From NCBI RefSeq assembly GCF_042682745.1, contig NZ_JBHUIO010000002.1:992001-1056000 (forward strand): a stretch of 64,000 nucleotides of DNA, written 5' to 3'. A model generated the notes under the pieces. It saw nothing but the letters and a program-made list of their open reading frames with translations, was not told where the DNA came from and searched no databases. Below are positions 42,901-50,600 of this stretch, piece by piece. Made by a program: the position numbers and the translations under genes. Origin of the DNA: Tumebacillus_A lipolyticus. GTDB taxonomy: Bacteria > Bacillota > Bacilli > Tumebacillales > Tumebacillaceae. How positions within the stretch are numbered: position 1 is the first letter of the stretch; every line of letters begins with the position of its first letter.

Positions 42901-45900
42901 GATTCCACTCCACCACGACCTGCTGAAACTCTGCGTCTGACAGCATCTGTAGCTTCATGACGCTCTGCTCCGGATGTGACGTGATCGATTCGATCAAGCG
43001 TATGAAATGATCGCTCATCCGCTTGATCGTCGATCGGTTGAACAGATCGGTGTTGTACTCAAAAGAAGCTTGAAGAACCCCTTCTTCTTCTCGCATCAAC
43101 AGCGACAGGTCAAATTTGGCGATCTGACCCTCATACTCGACAGGCTGGATCGTAAGTTCGGGGAGTTCGATGGTGGTCATCGGCGCATTTTGCAAGGCGA
43201 ACAGCACTTGAAACAGAGGGGACCGACTGGGATCTCGCTTCGGCTGCATCTCCTCGACCAGCTTTTCGAACGGCAGATCCTGATGCGCATACGCCCCGAG
43301 GGCGACCTTTTTGACACGGCTGAGCAGTTCGAGAAACGAAGGCTGTCCCGACAGATCGGTGCGCAACACCAGCGTGTTGACAAAAAAGCCGATCAGCTCT
43401 TCCGTCTCTCTGCGCGTCCTACCTGCGATCGCAGTGCCGACACAGATGTCCTCCTGTCCGCTATAGCGGGAGAGGAATGTTTGAAATGCTCCGAGCAACG
43501 TCATGAACAGGGTAACCCCCTGCTGCTGGCTGAGCTGATGTAGCGCATCGGTCAACCGACTTGGGAGTGTAAACGGTTCGATCGCGCCCACATGCGTCTG
43601 CACAGGAGGACGAGGATGATCGGTCGGCAGTTGCAAGACGGGCAATTCACCGTTCAACTGCTCTCTCCAGTAGGCGATCTGTCCTGCTAGTCCCTCTCCT
43701 GTCAACGTGTCCCGCTGCCAAGCCGCATAGTCCACATATTGAATCGCAAGCTCGGGAAGCAAAGAGGGTTCCCCTTTGACAGACGATTGATAGAGAGCTG
43801 CAAACTCGTTGACGAATACGCCCATCGACCAACCGTCGGAGATGATGTGGTGCATGTTCAGGAGCAGAACATGATCGTTCTGATTCAATCTCAAAAGCGT
43901 AAAGCGCACCAGAGGGCCTTCCTGCAGATCGAACGGCCGCGCCGCTTCCGCCTGCAGGTGTCGTCTCATCTCAAGCTCCTGCTGATTCGCAGAGAGCCCA
44001 CCTATTTCGAGGATCGGCAATGGTTGCCATGCAGGCTCTGCGATCACCTGCACCGGCTGGCCGCCCACCTCGGCAAACGTCGTGCGCAAGATCTCATGTC
44101 GCCTGATGATCTCGCTTAAGCTCCGCTCCATCTCCGCTTGTCGCAAGACGCCTTGCAGTCGCACCGCGAACGGCATGTTGTAGACGGCAGTGTCTGACAG
44201 CAGTCGATCGACGACCCACAGGCGCTGTTGGGCAAAGGAGAGCGGGAGTGGAGCATTGCGAGAGGTGCGGACGATCGCAGGCAAGCTCCGATTTGTCTCC
44301 TGCTTTTGCAGGCGCTCCACCCGTGTGGCGAGGGAGGCGACGGTCGGCGCTTCAAAGAGCACCTTCAGCTGCATCTGCACATCAAATGTGCGGTCGATCC
44401 GCGAAACGACCTGCGTCGCAAGCAGCGAATGTCCGCCCAGCTCGAAGAAATTGTCCTGCATGCTGACCTGCGGCACTCGCAGCACTTCTGCCCAGATCGA
44501 GGCGATCTTCTCTTCGAGCTCTGTGCGCGGCGCGATATAGTGAGCGTCTGCTCCCATCTGCAAATCATCCGGTACGGGGATCTTGCGCCGATCCACCTTG
44601 CCGTTTGGGTTCAGCGGCAGTTCATCCAGTTGAACGAAGGCGGACGGGATCATGTAGTCGGGCAACCGCTCCTTGAGGAATGCGCGAATCTCGCTCCGCT
44701 CCACCTCCGCCTGCACCACCAGATAGGCGACCAGTCGCTTGTCCCCCGGCACATCTTCCCGCACCATCGCACAGCTGTCCTGCACCATCGGGTGCTGACC
44801 GATCATCGCTTCGATCTCCCCGAGCTCAATGCGGAACCCGCGGATCTTCACTTGGCTGTCAATCCGCCCGACATACTCGATCACGCCGTCCGCCCGGTTT
44901 CGCGCTAGGTCTCCCGTCCGATACATCCTCGCATGTTCCTCCGCTCGGAACGGATCGGGCAGGAAACACTCCGCCTCTAGCTCCTCTCGGTTTCGATACC
45001 CTCTCGCAACGCCTAGGCCGCCGATATAGATCTCCCCTACCACGCCGATCGGCACCGGCTGCTGGTGTCCGTCGAGGATATACATCGCCATGTTGGCGAT
45101 CGGTCGCCCGATCGGAATCACGCCCTCGCTGTCCCCTTCGCTCACCTCATGCACGCAGCAGCCGACGACCGTCTCCGTCGGACCGTACTCGTTGATCAGC
45201 ATCGTCTTCGGCGCTCGCTCCTGCCACGGTGCGACCTGCTCCGGCATCAGCGCTTCGCCGCCAATGACCAGCGTGCGCACCAGCCCCTGCCAGTCCTCGC
45301 CTTCCAATTCTCGGTTTACCAGCTGCAGGTGGGCCGGCGTCAGCTTGACCAGCGAGAAATCCTGTCTCGTTAGCAGCAGTTGACAAAGTGCCTCCACCCC
45401 GTTCGCTTCCGGTGGGGTGAACACCACTTTCTTGCCCGTCAACAGCGGCGGGAACAGGGAGGTGATCGGCATGTCAAACGCGACTGAAGAATGCACGATC
45501 GACCCGACCCCTCCCTGCAAACGATAGGCGTCGACCGCCCACAGCAGGTAGTTGGTCAAGCCCCGATGCTCGATCATCGTCCCCTTTGGCTGTCCGGTCG
45601 AACCGGACGTGTAGATCAGGTAGGCGAGGTTCTTCGGTTCGGCAGCAGGTGCCAGATTATCTGCGCGCTGCCCTGCGATCACGTCCGCCTGCTCGTCCAA
45701 AACGATCTGCGGCAGATCGCTCTCCGGCATTCGGTCGCGCAGCGAGGAGGTCGTCAACACCAGCATCGCTCCCGCATCCTGCAACAGGAACGACATTCGC
45801 TCTGGAGGCGTCGAAGGATCGAGCGGCAGGTAGGCGCCTCCCGCCTTGAACACCGCCAAGAAAGCAGCCATCATCTCAAGCGATCGGTCGAGGAGGAGGC

Positions 45901-47554
45901 AGACGATCACATCCGGTCCGACGCCATAGCTCTTCAGCAGATGTGCCATCCGATTGGCATGCTCGTTCAGCTCGCGGTAGGTCCAGCTCACCGCGCCCAG
46001 CTCGACCGCCACCGCATCGGGCGTGCGCGCCGCCTGCTCGGTGAACAGCTGATGGACGCACACCTCCGGGTAAGGTGTTGCGGTATCATTCCAGTCGACG
46101 AGCATCGTTTCTCGCTCATGCTCATCGAGCAATCGGATGTCATCGATCAGCACGTCCGGATCCTCGGCCACCCGCTCCACCAGCCGCAAAAAATGTTGTC
46201 CGATTCGCTCGATCGTCGCTTTCTCAAAAAGGGCGGTGCTATACTCCAACTTTCCGACCACCCTGTCCTGCTCTTCTGTCATCAACAGGCTGAGGTCGAA
46301 CTTGGCCGTGTCGGTGCTCCAAGGATGAAACTCCATCGTCAACCCGCTCAGCTCCACCGAGGTGTCGAGCGCATTGTTCAGAGCAAACATCGTTTGAAAG
46401 AGAACCGATCGATTGAGCTGCCGATCAGGCGCCAATTCGGCCACCAGCGTTTCAAATGGCAGATCCTGATGCGCATACGCCTCCAGGCAGACATCGCGAA
46501 CTTGGCGAACAAACTCGCGAAAGGGAAGTTCTGATGACAGGCTGTTGCGAATGACCAGTGTGTTGACAAAAAAACCGACCAGCCCTTCGATTTCTTCTCG
46601 GTTGCGGTTGGCGACTGGCGTGCCGATCAGCAGTTCGCGTTGTCCGCTATAGCGATACAATAGGGCATGAAAGGCAGCCAAAAGCGTCATAAAAAGCGTT
46701 CCGCCCTCTTGGCGCGAAAACTCTTTTAACTTCTCGATCTGCCGCTTGGGGATTGTGAGCGCTTCGCTTGCACCTTGATAGCTGGTCACCTTCGGACGCG
46801 GATGGTCGGTCGGCAGCATGAGCACAGGAAGCTCTCCTGCCAACTGTCGCTTCCAATAGTCGAGCTGTTTTTGTAGCGCCGGACCTTCGAGCCACTTCCG
46901 CTGCCAGGCCGCATAATCGGCATACTGAATCTCCAGCGGAGCGAGCGGTGACGGCTGTCCGCTAGAAAACGCTTGATACAACATCCCGATCTCTCGGATC
47001 AACACGTTGGTCGACCAGCCATCACATGCGATGTGATGCATGTTCAGCAAGAGGAGAAATTGTCGCTCTTCAAGCTGCCACACGGTCGCTCTCAACAACA
47101 GATCCTCTGTCAAATCGAACGGGCGGGACACCGCTTCGCTCATCTGGCGCTCACAGACGGCTCGCACCTCATCTGGGGGGAGCGATCGAAGGTCGATGCG
47201 TTCAATTTGAATGGATCGTGAAGGGGCGATGGTCAAAGCAGGAATGCCGTTTGCGGCAGAAAAGTTGGTGCGCAAGACCTCATGTCGATCCAACACTTCA
47301 TTCAAGCACATTTCCAATCGATCAAGATCAACGTCGCCCTGTAAAGCAACTGAAAAAGGCGTGTTGTAGATCGGAAGGCCCGGCTCAAACTGCTCAAACA
47401 ACCAGAGCCGTTGTTGAGCGAAGGATAAAACTGCTTCTTCTTGCGGCTCGCGTCGGGGAATCCGTTTCTTCGCTTGCAACTTTTGCTCCAAAAACGCGCG
47501 CTTCTCCGGGGAGAGCGTCGCCAATTTTGCATGCAAATCCTTTTTCGTACTCAT
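33956..47554 (-). CDS. Four-module NRPS with terminal thioesterase
   Basis: This 4532-residue synthetase is arranged C-A-T-C-A-T-C-A-T-C-A-T-TE. Condensation motifs HHxxxDG are intact near residues 175 (HHIACDGWS), 1237, 2298 and 3356. Carrier motifs GGHSL are near 1042, 2101, 3160 and 4221. The thioesterase (about 4280-4520) has GWSFGG, IDSQL and THHS. Pocket codes read by alignment to GrsA are A1 DMTKVGEVGK (Asn-like), A2 DLFWLGGTFK (Val-like), A3 DAFHFGRINK (unassigned) and A4 DMTKVGEVGK (Asn-like). There is no epimerase or methyltransferase domain. A1 and A4 are nearly identical, as are T1-C2 and T2-C3. It starts after GGAGGTG and probably receives the chain from the FAAL-NRPS before it, then releases it. 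Confidence 0.96.
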   Translation of the reverse strand: MSTKKDLHAKLATLSPEKRAFLEQKLQAKKRIPRREPQEEAVLSFAQQRLWLFEQFEPGLPIYNTPFSVALQGDVDLDRLEMCLNEVLDRHEVLRTNFSAANGIPALTIAPSRSIQIERIDLRSLPPDEVRAVCERQMSEAVSRPFDLTEDLLLRATVWQLEERQFLLLLNMHHIACDGWSTNVLIREIGMLYQAFSSGQPSPLAPLEIQYADYAAWQRKWLEGPALQKQLDYWKRQLAGELPVLMLPTDHPRPKVTSYQGASEALTIPKRQIEKLKEFSRQEGGTLFMTLLAAFHALLYRYSGQRELLIGTPVANRNREEIEGLVGFFVNTLVIRNSLSSELPFREFVRQVRDVCLEAYAHQDLPFETLVAELAPDRQLNRSVLFQTMFALNNALDTSVELSGLTMEFHPWSTDTAKFDLSLLMTEEQDRVVGKLEYSTALFEKATIERIGQHFLRLVERVAEDPDVLIDDIRLLDEHERETMLVDWNDTATPYPEVCVHQLFTEQAARTPDAVAVELGAVSWTYRELNEHANRMAHLLKSYGVGPDVIVCLLLDRSLEMMAAFLAVFKAGGAYLPLDPSTPPERMSFLLQDAGAMLVLTTSSLRDRMPESDLPQIVLDEQADVIAGQRADNLAPAAEPKNLAYLIYTSGSTGQPKGTMIEHRGLTNYLLWAVDAYRLQGGVGSIVHSSVAFDMPITSLFPPLLTGKKVVFTPPEANGVEALCQLLLTRQDFSLVKLTPAHLQLVNRELEGEDWQGLVRTLVIGGEALMPEQVAPWQERAPKTMLINEYGPTETVVGCCVHEVSEGDSEGVIPIGRPIANMAMYILDGHQQPVPIGVVGEIYIGGLGVARGYRNREELEAECFLPDPFRAEEHARMYRTGDLARNRADGVIEYVGRIDSQVKIRGFRIELGEIEAMIGQHPMVQDSCAMVREDVPGDKRLVAYLVVQAEVERSEIRAFLKERLPDYMIPSAFVQLDELPLNPNGKVDRRKIPVPDDLQMGADAHYIAPRTELEEKIASIWAEVLRVPQVSMQDNFFELGGHSLLATQVVSRIDRTFDVQMQLKVLFEAPTVASLATRVERLQKQETNRSLPAIVRTSRNAPLPLSFAQQRLWVVDRLLSDTAVYNMPFAVRLQGVLRQAEMERSLSEIIRRHEILRTTFAEVGGQPVQVIAEPAWQPLPILEIGGLSANQQELEMRRHLQAEAARPFDLQEGPLVRFTLLRLNQNDHVLLLNMHHIISDGWSMGVFVNEFAALYQSSVKGEPSLLPELAIQYVDYAAWQRDTLTGEGLAGQIAYWREQLNGELPVLQLPTDHPRPPVQTHVGAIEPFTLPSRLTDALHQLSQQQGVTLFMTLLGAFQTFLSRYSGQEDICVGTAIAGRTRRETEELIGFFVNTLVLRTDLSGQPSFLELLSRVKKVALGAYAHQDLPFEKLVEEMQPKRDPSRSPLFQVLFALQNAPMTTIELPELTIQPVEYEGQIAKFDLSLLMREEEGVLQASFEYNTDLFNRSTIKRMSDHFIRLIESITSHPEQSVMKLQMLSDAEFQQVVVEWNRTEVPLPDSLCLHQLFEQQAARTPDVVAVVYKEQQMTYRELNAHANQLAHYLQQQGVGAETFVGITTERSLSLIIGLLAILKAGGVYVPINQNDPVERILYQLEDANIHTLLTNQEFAEQLPPHPAHVVLFDRDAERIGAESVTEPTCAITLDHLAYVLYTSGSTGRPKGVCVPHRGVVRLVKETDYVSFSPDEVFLQFAPVAFDLSTFEIWGSLLNGARLVLCPAGQLSLSELRDVICEHQVSTLWLTAGLFHQMVDEHLDDLGGVRQLLAGGDVLSVTHVKKVAERWPNCRLINGYGPTENTTFTTCYQVTSASDLEGSVPIGRPISNTTVYVLDRHLQPVPIGVAGELYIGGAGLAREYLNQPELTAKTFIESPFAEGERLYQSGDLVRYLPDATIDFLGRIDSQVKIRGFRIELGEIETMIGQHPAVQDSCAMVREDVPGDKRLVAYLVVQEQAEVERSEIRAFLKERLPDYMIPSAFVQLDELPLNPNGKVDRRRLPIPDDLQMGADAHYIAPRTELEEKIASIWADVLRVPQISMQDNFFDLGGHSLLATQVVSRLQSECGVEIQLRALFETSSAEELAIRVEQMKRSEGRAVATPITQIDRGKPVPLSFAQQRLWVVDRLLPDTAVYNMPFAVRLKGALQQAEMERSLSEIIRRHEILRTTFAEVDDQPMQVIAEPVWQPLPILEIGGLSAKQQELEMRRHMQAEAVRPFDLQEGPLVRFTLLRLNQDDHVLLLNMHHIVSDGWSMGVFIQEFAALYEAYRAGLPSPLPELAIQYADYAVWQRNWLTGDVLQAQLDYWKEQLGGERTVLRLPTDRPRPAQNRHLGATERFELSNEVSESLRSLSHRLGATLFMTLLAAFNILLSRYSGDEDISVGTSIAGRQRREIENLIGFFVNTLVMRNDLSGDPSFLELIERVRKTALEAYEHQDVPFEMLVQELQPERDLSRAPFFQVMFLLQSQPMHELSLVGLHAESTPPQISTAKFDLTLSLEERGEVVSGSFQYNTDLFDASTICRMIGHFQNLLQGIAAAPECPLSELPLLSEEERQKLLRAGSGSRSELPALCVHELFEEQVIRTPDAVAITFEGRSVTYRELEERANRLAFELRSSGVSKESVVALCLERSVELISAMLGVWKAGAAYLPLDPSYPSARLADMLEDANPHMLLTTAPLAERLPRFVHSVLCLDQEEARIGQHPHAQLERFSSPDRLAYLMYTSGSTGRPKGVMIEHRSVVNELLSRDVYRLTEQDTVLHKAPISFDASVFEIFWPLTKGARLVIARPDGHRDVSYLTQLVVEEQISVMHFVPSVLTLFLEEPDIERCSTLRLVFSGGEKLSDEVQQRFFRRLSANLVNRYGPTETTINATAWACEKDDARGFVPIGRPIQNVFAYVLDRKSRPVPFGVVGELHIGGAGVARGYWNRPDLTEEKFIPDPFQLDSQARLYRTGDLVRYREDGLIEYVGRSDHQVKLRGIRIELGEIEAALLEHPGVSQAAVLLREDVPGDPRLIAYLVAKQDATDLRKEWKSFLQQKLPDHMVPSACVMLKRMPLTPSLKLDVGQLPAPDFGQQLERVYKLPRTSSEVRIAQIWSEVLRADQVGAEDNFFELGGHSLLATQVASRIGRSFGVQVPLKLLFEAPTVASLAAQVEQLQEREGHPSLPAITCASREEPLPLSFAQQRLWVLDRIVGDRTAYSMPFAVRLKGSLREGELERAIGEIVSRHEVLRTVFAEREDVVVQVVTEGHFHTSLPLHDLCDLPDGEAEVARLFSEEANRPFDLEQGPLLRGRLIKLADEEHVLIVNMHHIISDGWSMGIFLDELSRLYRSFAAGMVSPLAPLPLQYADYAVWQRRWMRHDTLQEQLAYWKKRLGGEVPALQLPTDHPRPTVQTQRGAVMRFVLSKELTMGMNRLSNESGVSLFMTLLGAFQTLLFRYTGQEDVVVGTPIAGRQQQETEGLIGCFLNTLAMRVDLSGAPTFNEVLRRVREIALEAYANQDVPFEKLVEELQPNRDTSRTPLFQAMLVLQNYATQMVELEELLIEPLDVSFGTAKFDLTLFVQEERDELAATFEYNTDLFETSTIYRMADHFCNLLHEIVRNPERSIAEYSLLSDRERASLLLDWNDTRLVHDGAAPFHHLFEAQVEKTPDAVAVELGAVSWTYRELNEQANRLAHLLKSYGVGPDAIVCIYLDRSLEMMAAFLAVFKAGGAYLPLDPSTPPERMSFMLQDAGAMLVLTTSSLRDRMQVSALQQIVLDEQAEAIARQRADNLARSADLLSLAYLIYTSGSTGQPKGTMIEHRGLTNYLLWAVDAYRLQEGVGSIVHSSVAFDMPITSLFPPLLTGKKVVFTPQESNGAGALGELLLTRQDFSLVKLTPAHLQLLNRELEGEELQGLVRVLVIGGEALMPEHIAPWQERASKTMLINEYGPTETVVGCCVHEVDEEGRGGAIPIGRPIANMAMYILDGRQEPVPIGVIGEIYIGGQGVAKGYRNREELQRERFLPDPFRAEANARMYRTGDLARFRADGVIEYVGRIDSQVKIRGFRIEPGEVEATLYQHPAVREALVVVREEGLRNHRLVAYLVASEKRVAVREIRAFLKRFLTEYMIPSDFVWLEEIPLTSNGKIDHKALPTPTAEVKREEQDGAPRDRLEMQLVRIWEAVLGRSNIGVADNFFELGGHSLLALQMLREIEVRLEQRLSLTDLIRSGTIEQLASLLRKGESPNRVTPLLTLRASGARTPIFFVHPIGGHAICYLELAKALGDDQPVYAFQSPGLEGECEPLDRVEDFAARYVQAMQEVQPYGPYCVGGWSFGGVVAIEMARQLEQAGEEVESVILIDSQLREDKSEMDELAMFAHDLASRYGKQISSEKLAQYNMLQTEGERLRFLLEQLAELELIPAEYKLEQIKPWIAVFRANLRALRRYSPKGYDRPVMLFRADSSMSRERREHNGWEAVLTNIGTVEVRATHHSIIRAPQVQHIAELLQRNRS

Positions 47555-47572
47555 GGAACACCTCCAAGGGAA

Positions 47573-47613
47573 GAAGGGGAGCGCAGCCGCTTTCAGCTGC
47601 TCACCTCCCCTTC
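47573..47613 (-). other. Stable intergenic hairpin between the two NRPS genes
   Basis: On the minus strand GAAGGGGAG and CTCCCCTTC (9 bp) enclose an inner GCAGC / GCTGC pair. There is no T tract, so this is not a classical terminator. It sits in the 78-base gap before the four-module gene and could be an mRNA processing or stability element that sets the ratio of the two synthetases. Confidence 0.55.
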
Positions 47614-47632
47614 ATGATCACACATCGTTCGC

Positions 47633-50600
47633 CTATTCCGCTTCGTCCCCGCCGAGCAGGAGCAGCGCCTCTTCATCAGACAGCCCTTCCAACTCCTCAA
47701 GCAACGCTTTCATCTCATCGTCTTCGCCAAGATCGACTTGTGATTGAACTGCAGCCGCCAACCCTTCTACCGTCGATGCTTCAAACAGAGTGCGCAAGGG
47801 CAGCTCGATCGAAAAGCGCTTGCGAAGCAACGAGATCAGACGGGTGGCCAAGATTGACTCGCCACCGACTTCAAAAAAGTTGTCGGTCAAGCTCACCGGG
47901 TCATAGCTGAGAACACTCTGCCAGATCTCCGCCACCGCTCGCTGCACTTCCGTCTCCGGAGCTTTGTATTCACGCTCTTCTTGTTGGATGGAGGGAGTCG
48001 GCAATCGCTTGCGATCCACTTTGCCGTTGAGCGTCATCGGGAATTCTTCGAGCATGATGAAAAAGGACGGCACCATATGTTCAGGCACCGATTTCCGCAT
48101 GTAGTCGCGCAGTTCTGCTGTGGACAGCAAACTTTCTGGCGCGAGCGTCAGATAGGCGACCAGTCGACTGTTGCCCCTGTCATCCCGATGCGCAGTCGCA
48201 ACAACTTGCAAAACATCCGGATGATGATTGATCACCGCTTCGACTTCACCAAGCTCGATGCGGAAGCCGCGGATCTTTACCTGATGATCGATGCGACCGA
48301 GGAACTCCAAAACTCCATCGTTGCGCAAGCGCACCAGGTCGCCGGAGCGATAAAGACGCGCGCCCGGAACCTGTGAAAAAGGGTCCGCTTGGAACGCCCG
48401 ATTCGTTTTTTCCTCATCGTTCAAGTACCCTCTTCCCACGCAGATGCCGCCGTAGCACAGCTCCCCTGGCACGCCAAAAGGTACAGGCTGCATCGCTCGA
48501 TCGAGCACGTACAAGGTGCAGTTGGCAATCACTTCCCCGATCGGCATCACCGTCACTTCCTCTGCCGGCGGACCGGAGATCACATAGTGCGTCACATCAT
48601 CTGAACACTCGGTAGCACCGCAAGCGTTGATCATCCGAATCTGCGGGAAAAGCTGGAACCAGAGTCGGCACAAGGCGGGAGGCAACGCCTCCCCGCTGAC
48701 AAAGAGCCATCTGAGCTGCGCAAATGTTGGGCGCGCCTCGCGGAACAGCGAAATCGACTCAAGCGTCGCTTGCAAGACGGTCGGCACCGTCTCCCAGATG
48801 GTGATTCCAGCCTCGTCCATCTCCCCGAGCAGACGAACAGGATCTGTCTCCGCCTCATCGGGCAAGATCACCGTCTTGCCACCGACGAGCAAGGCGACGA
48901 GCAGCTGCCAGACGGATACATCAAAACACTGGGAAGCATTTTGGGCGACGACGTCCTCCTCGGTCAAGCGGAGCACTTCCATTTTTGCATACAGATGGTT
49001 GACCATTCCGATATGTTCAACCATCGCGCCCTTCGGAAGCCCGGTCGATCCGGACGTGTAGATCACATAGGCCAAATCGGTCGGTGTTATCGCTCGATCG
49101 ACAAACGCTTCATCCATCTGGGCGATCCGCTCTTGATCACGATCCAAACTGACGATCTTCATCCCATCTTGCACCACTCGGTCGGACAGCTCTTCGGAGG
49201 TCAACAAGACCGCCATGTTGGAATGGCTCGCCATATAGCGAAGCCGATCGTTCGGATACTTCGGATCGAGCGGAATGTAAACAGCCCCCAGCTTGAAGAT
49301 CGCGATCATCGAGATGGCCCAATCGATGTTGCGCTCGCCGAGATGTCCGACAAACATGCCCGGTGCGATGCCAAGCGTCAGCAGATAGTTTGCCAAGCGA
49401 TTCGATCGGCGCTCCAGCTCCTCATAGCGAATGCTCTTCTCGCGGCAGATCAATGCGGTGCGCGCAGGCGTCTTGTCAGCTTGTGTGCGGAAGAGCTCTG
49501 GGAAGCAACGATCCAAAGGATAATCTGCTCGCTTTCGATCGTCCTCGCCAAGAAGCAGGCGCAGCTCTTCCTCTGCGAGCAAACGGTGCGCTTCATGCTT
49601 GGAGGTAGGGGATTTTACCATCGCTTCTAACGTCTTCGCGTAATATTCAGCGATGTAGCCCACCTGCTCACGACACAGGTCTTCCGGGTAGTAGTCGAGC
49701 ACGCAGAGCAGTTGTGACGACTGTGGATCGACCGAAAACTGGGTGGTCAGCGGCACGTAGGCCGACTCGCGGTGCCAACCGTCCAGAATTTCGATCTCCC
49801 CGCTCTCGGTCACACCTTGATAAACATGAAAGTGCGTGTAGTTGAAAATCGTCTCGAACAGCCGCTGACCGCCGCTAAACTGCCTTTGCAAATCGACGAG
49901 CGGATAGCGGCGATGAGGAAGCGACTCGCGCTCCTTTTCGAACGTCTGACGCACGAGCTCCTCCCACGTAGATCCGGCGAGATGCAATCGAAACGGCATG
50001 GTGTTCACCATCGCGCCGAGCACTTTTTCGCCATCTTCCTCCTCTGGACGCCCACCGCTGACAATCCCTGTCACCACATCGTCTTGACCGCTCAAGAGGC
50101 TGACAACCTTGAGATGTGCGGCCAACACGACGTCCTTTAGGGGGACAGACAGCGAGCGCGACAAGGAGAGCAATCCTTCCGACACCTCCTGGGAGATCGG
50201 CACGATCACGCGGTCCTCTTTATCGGACGCGAACGTTGCATTCGGCCCCGTCCAGCGCGGGATGCGAGTCGTCAAAACATCGTGGAGCTCCCTTTCCCAA
50301 AACGCTTGCGATTCGGGCGACCGTTTGGTCTGCAGCTCCCTCTGCACAAAGCGACTAAACTTTGCCTTCAGCATCGGCTCTTCTGGTGCGTCATGATCTT
50401 TCAGCACTTTGAGATATTCGGTAAACAGCCCGGTCATCGTCGAAGCGGCACTCCAACCGTCTAGCAATGGTTCGCACATCGTAAATTGGAAAGTCTCGTC
50501 GCTTAAGCGGTGAGCGTGGAAGCGGATCAGCCCTGGTTGCGACCAGTCAAATCGCCTGCGCTCTTCCTCGTAGACAAACTCCTTGATCGCATGTTCTTGC

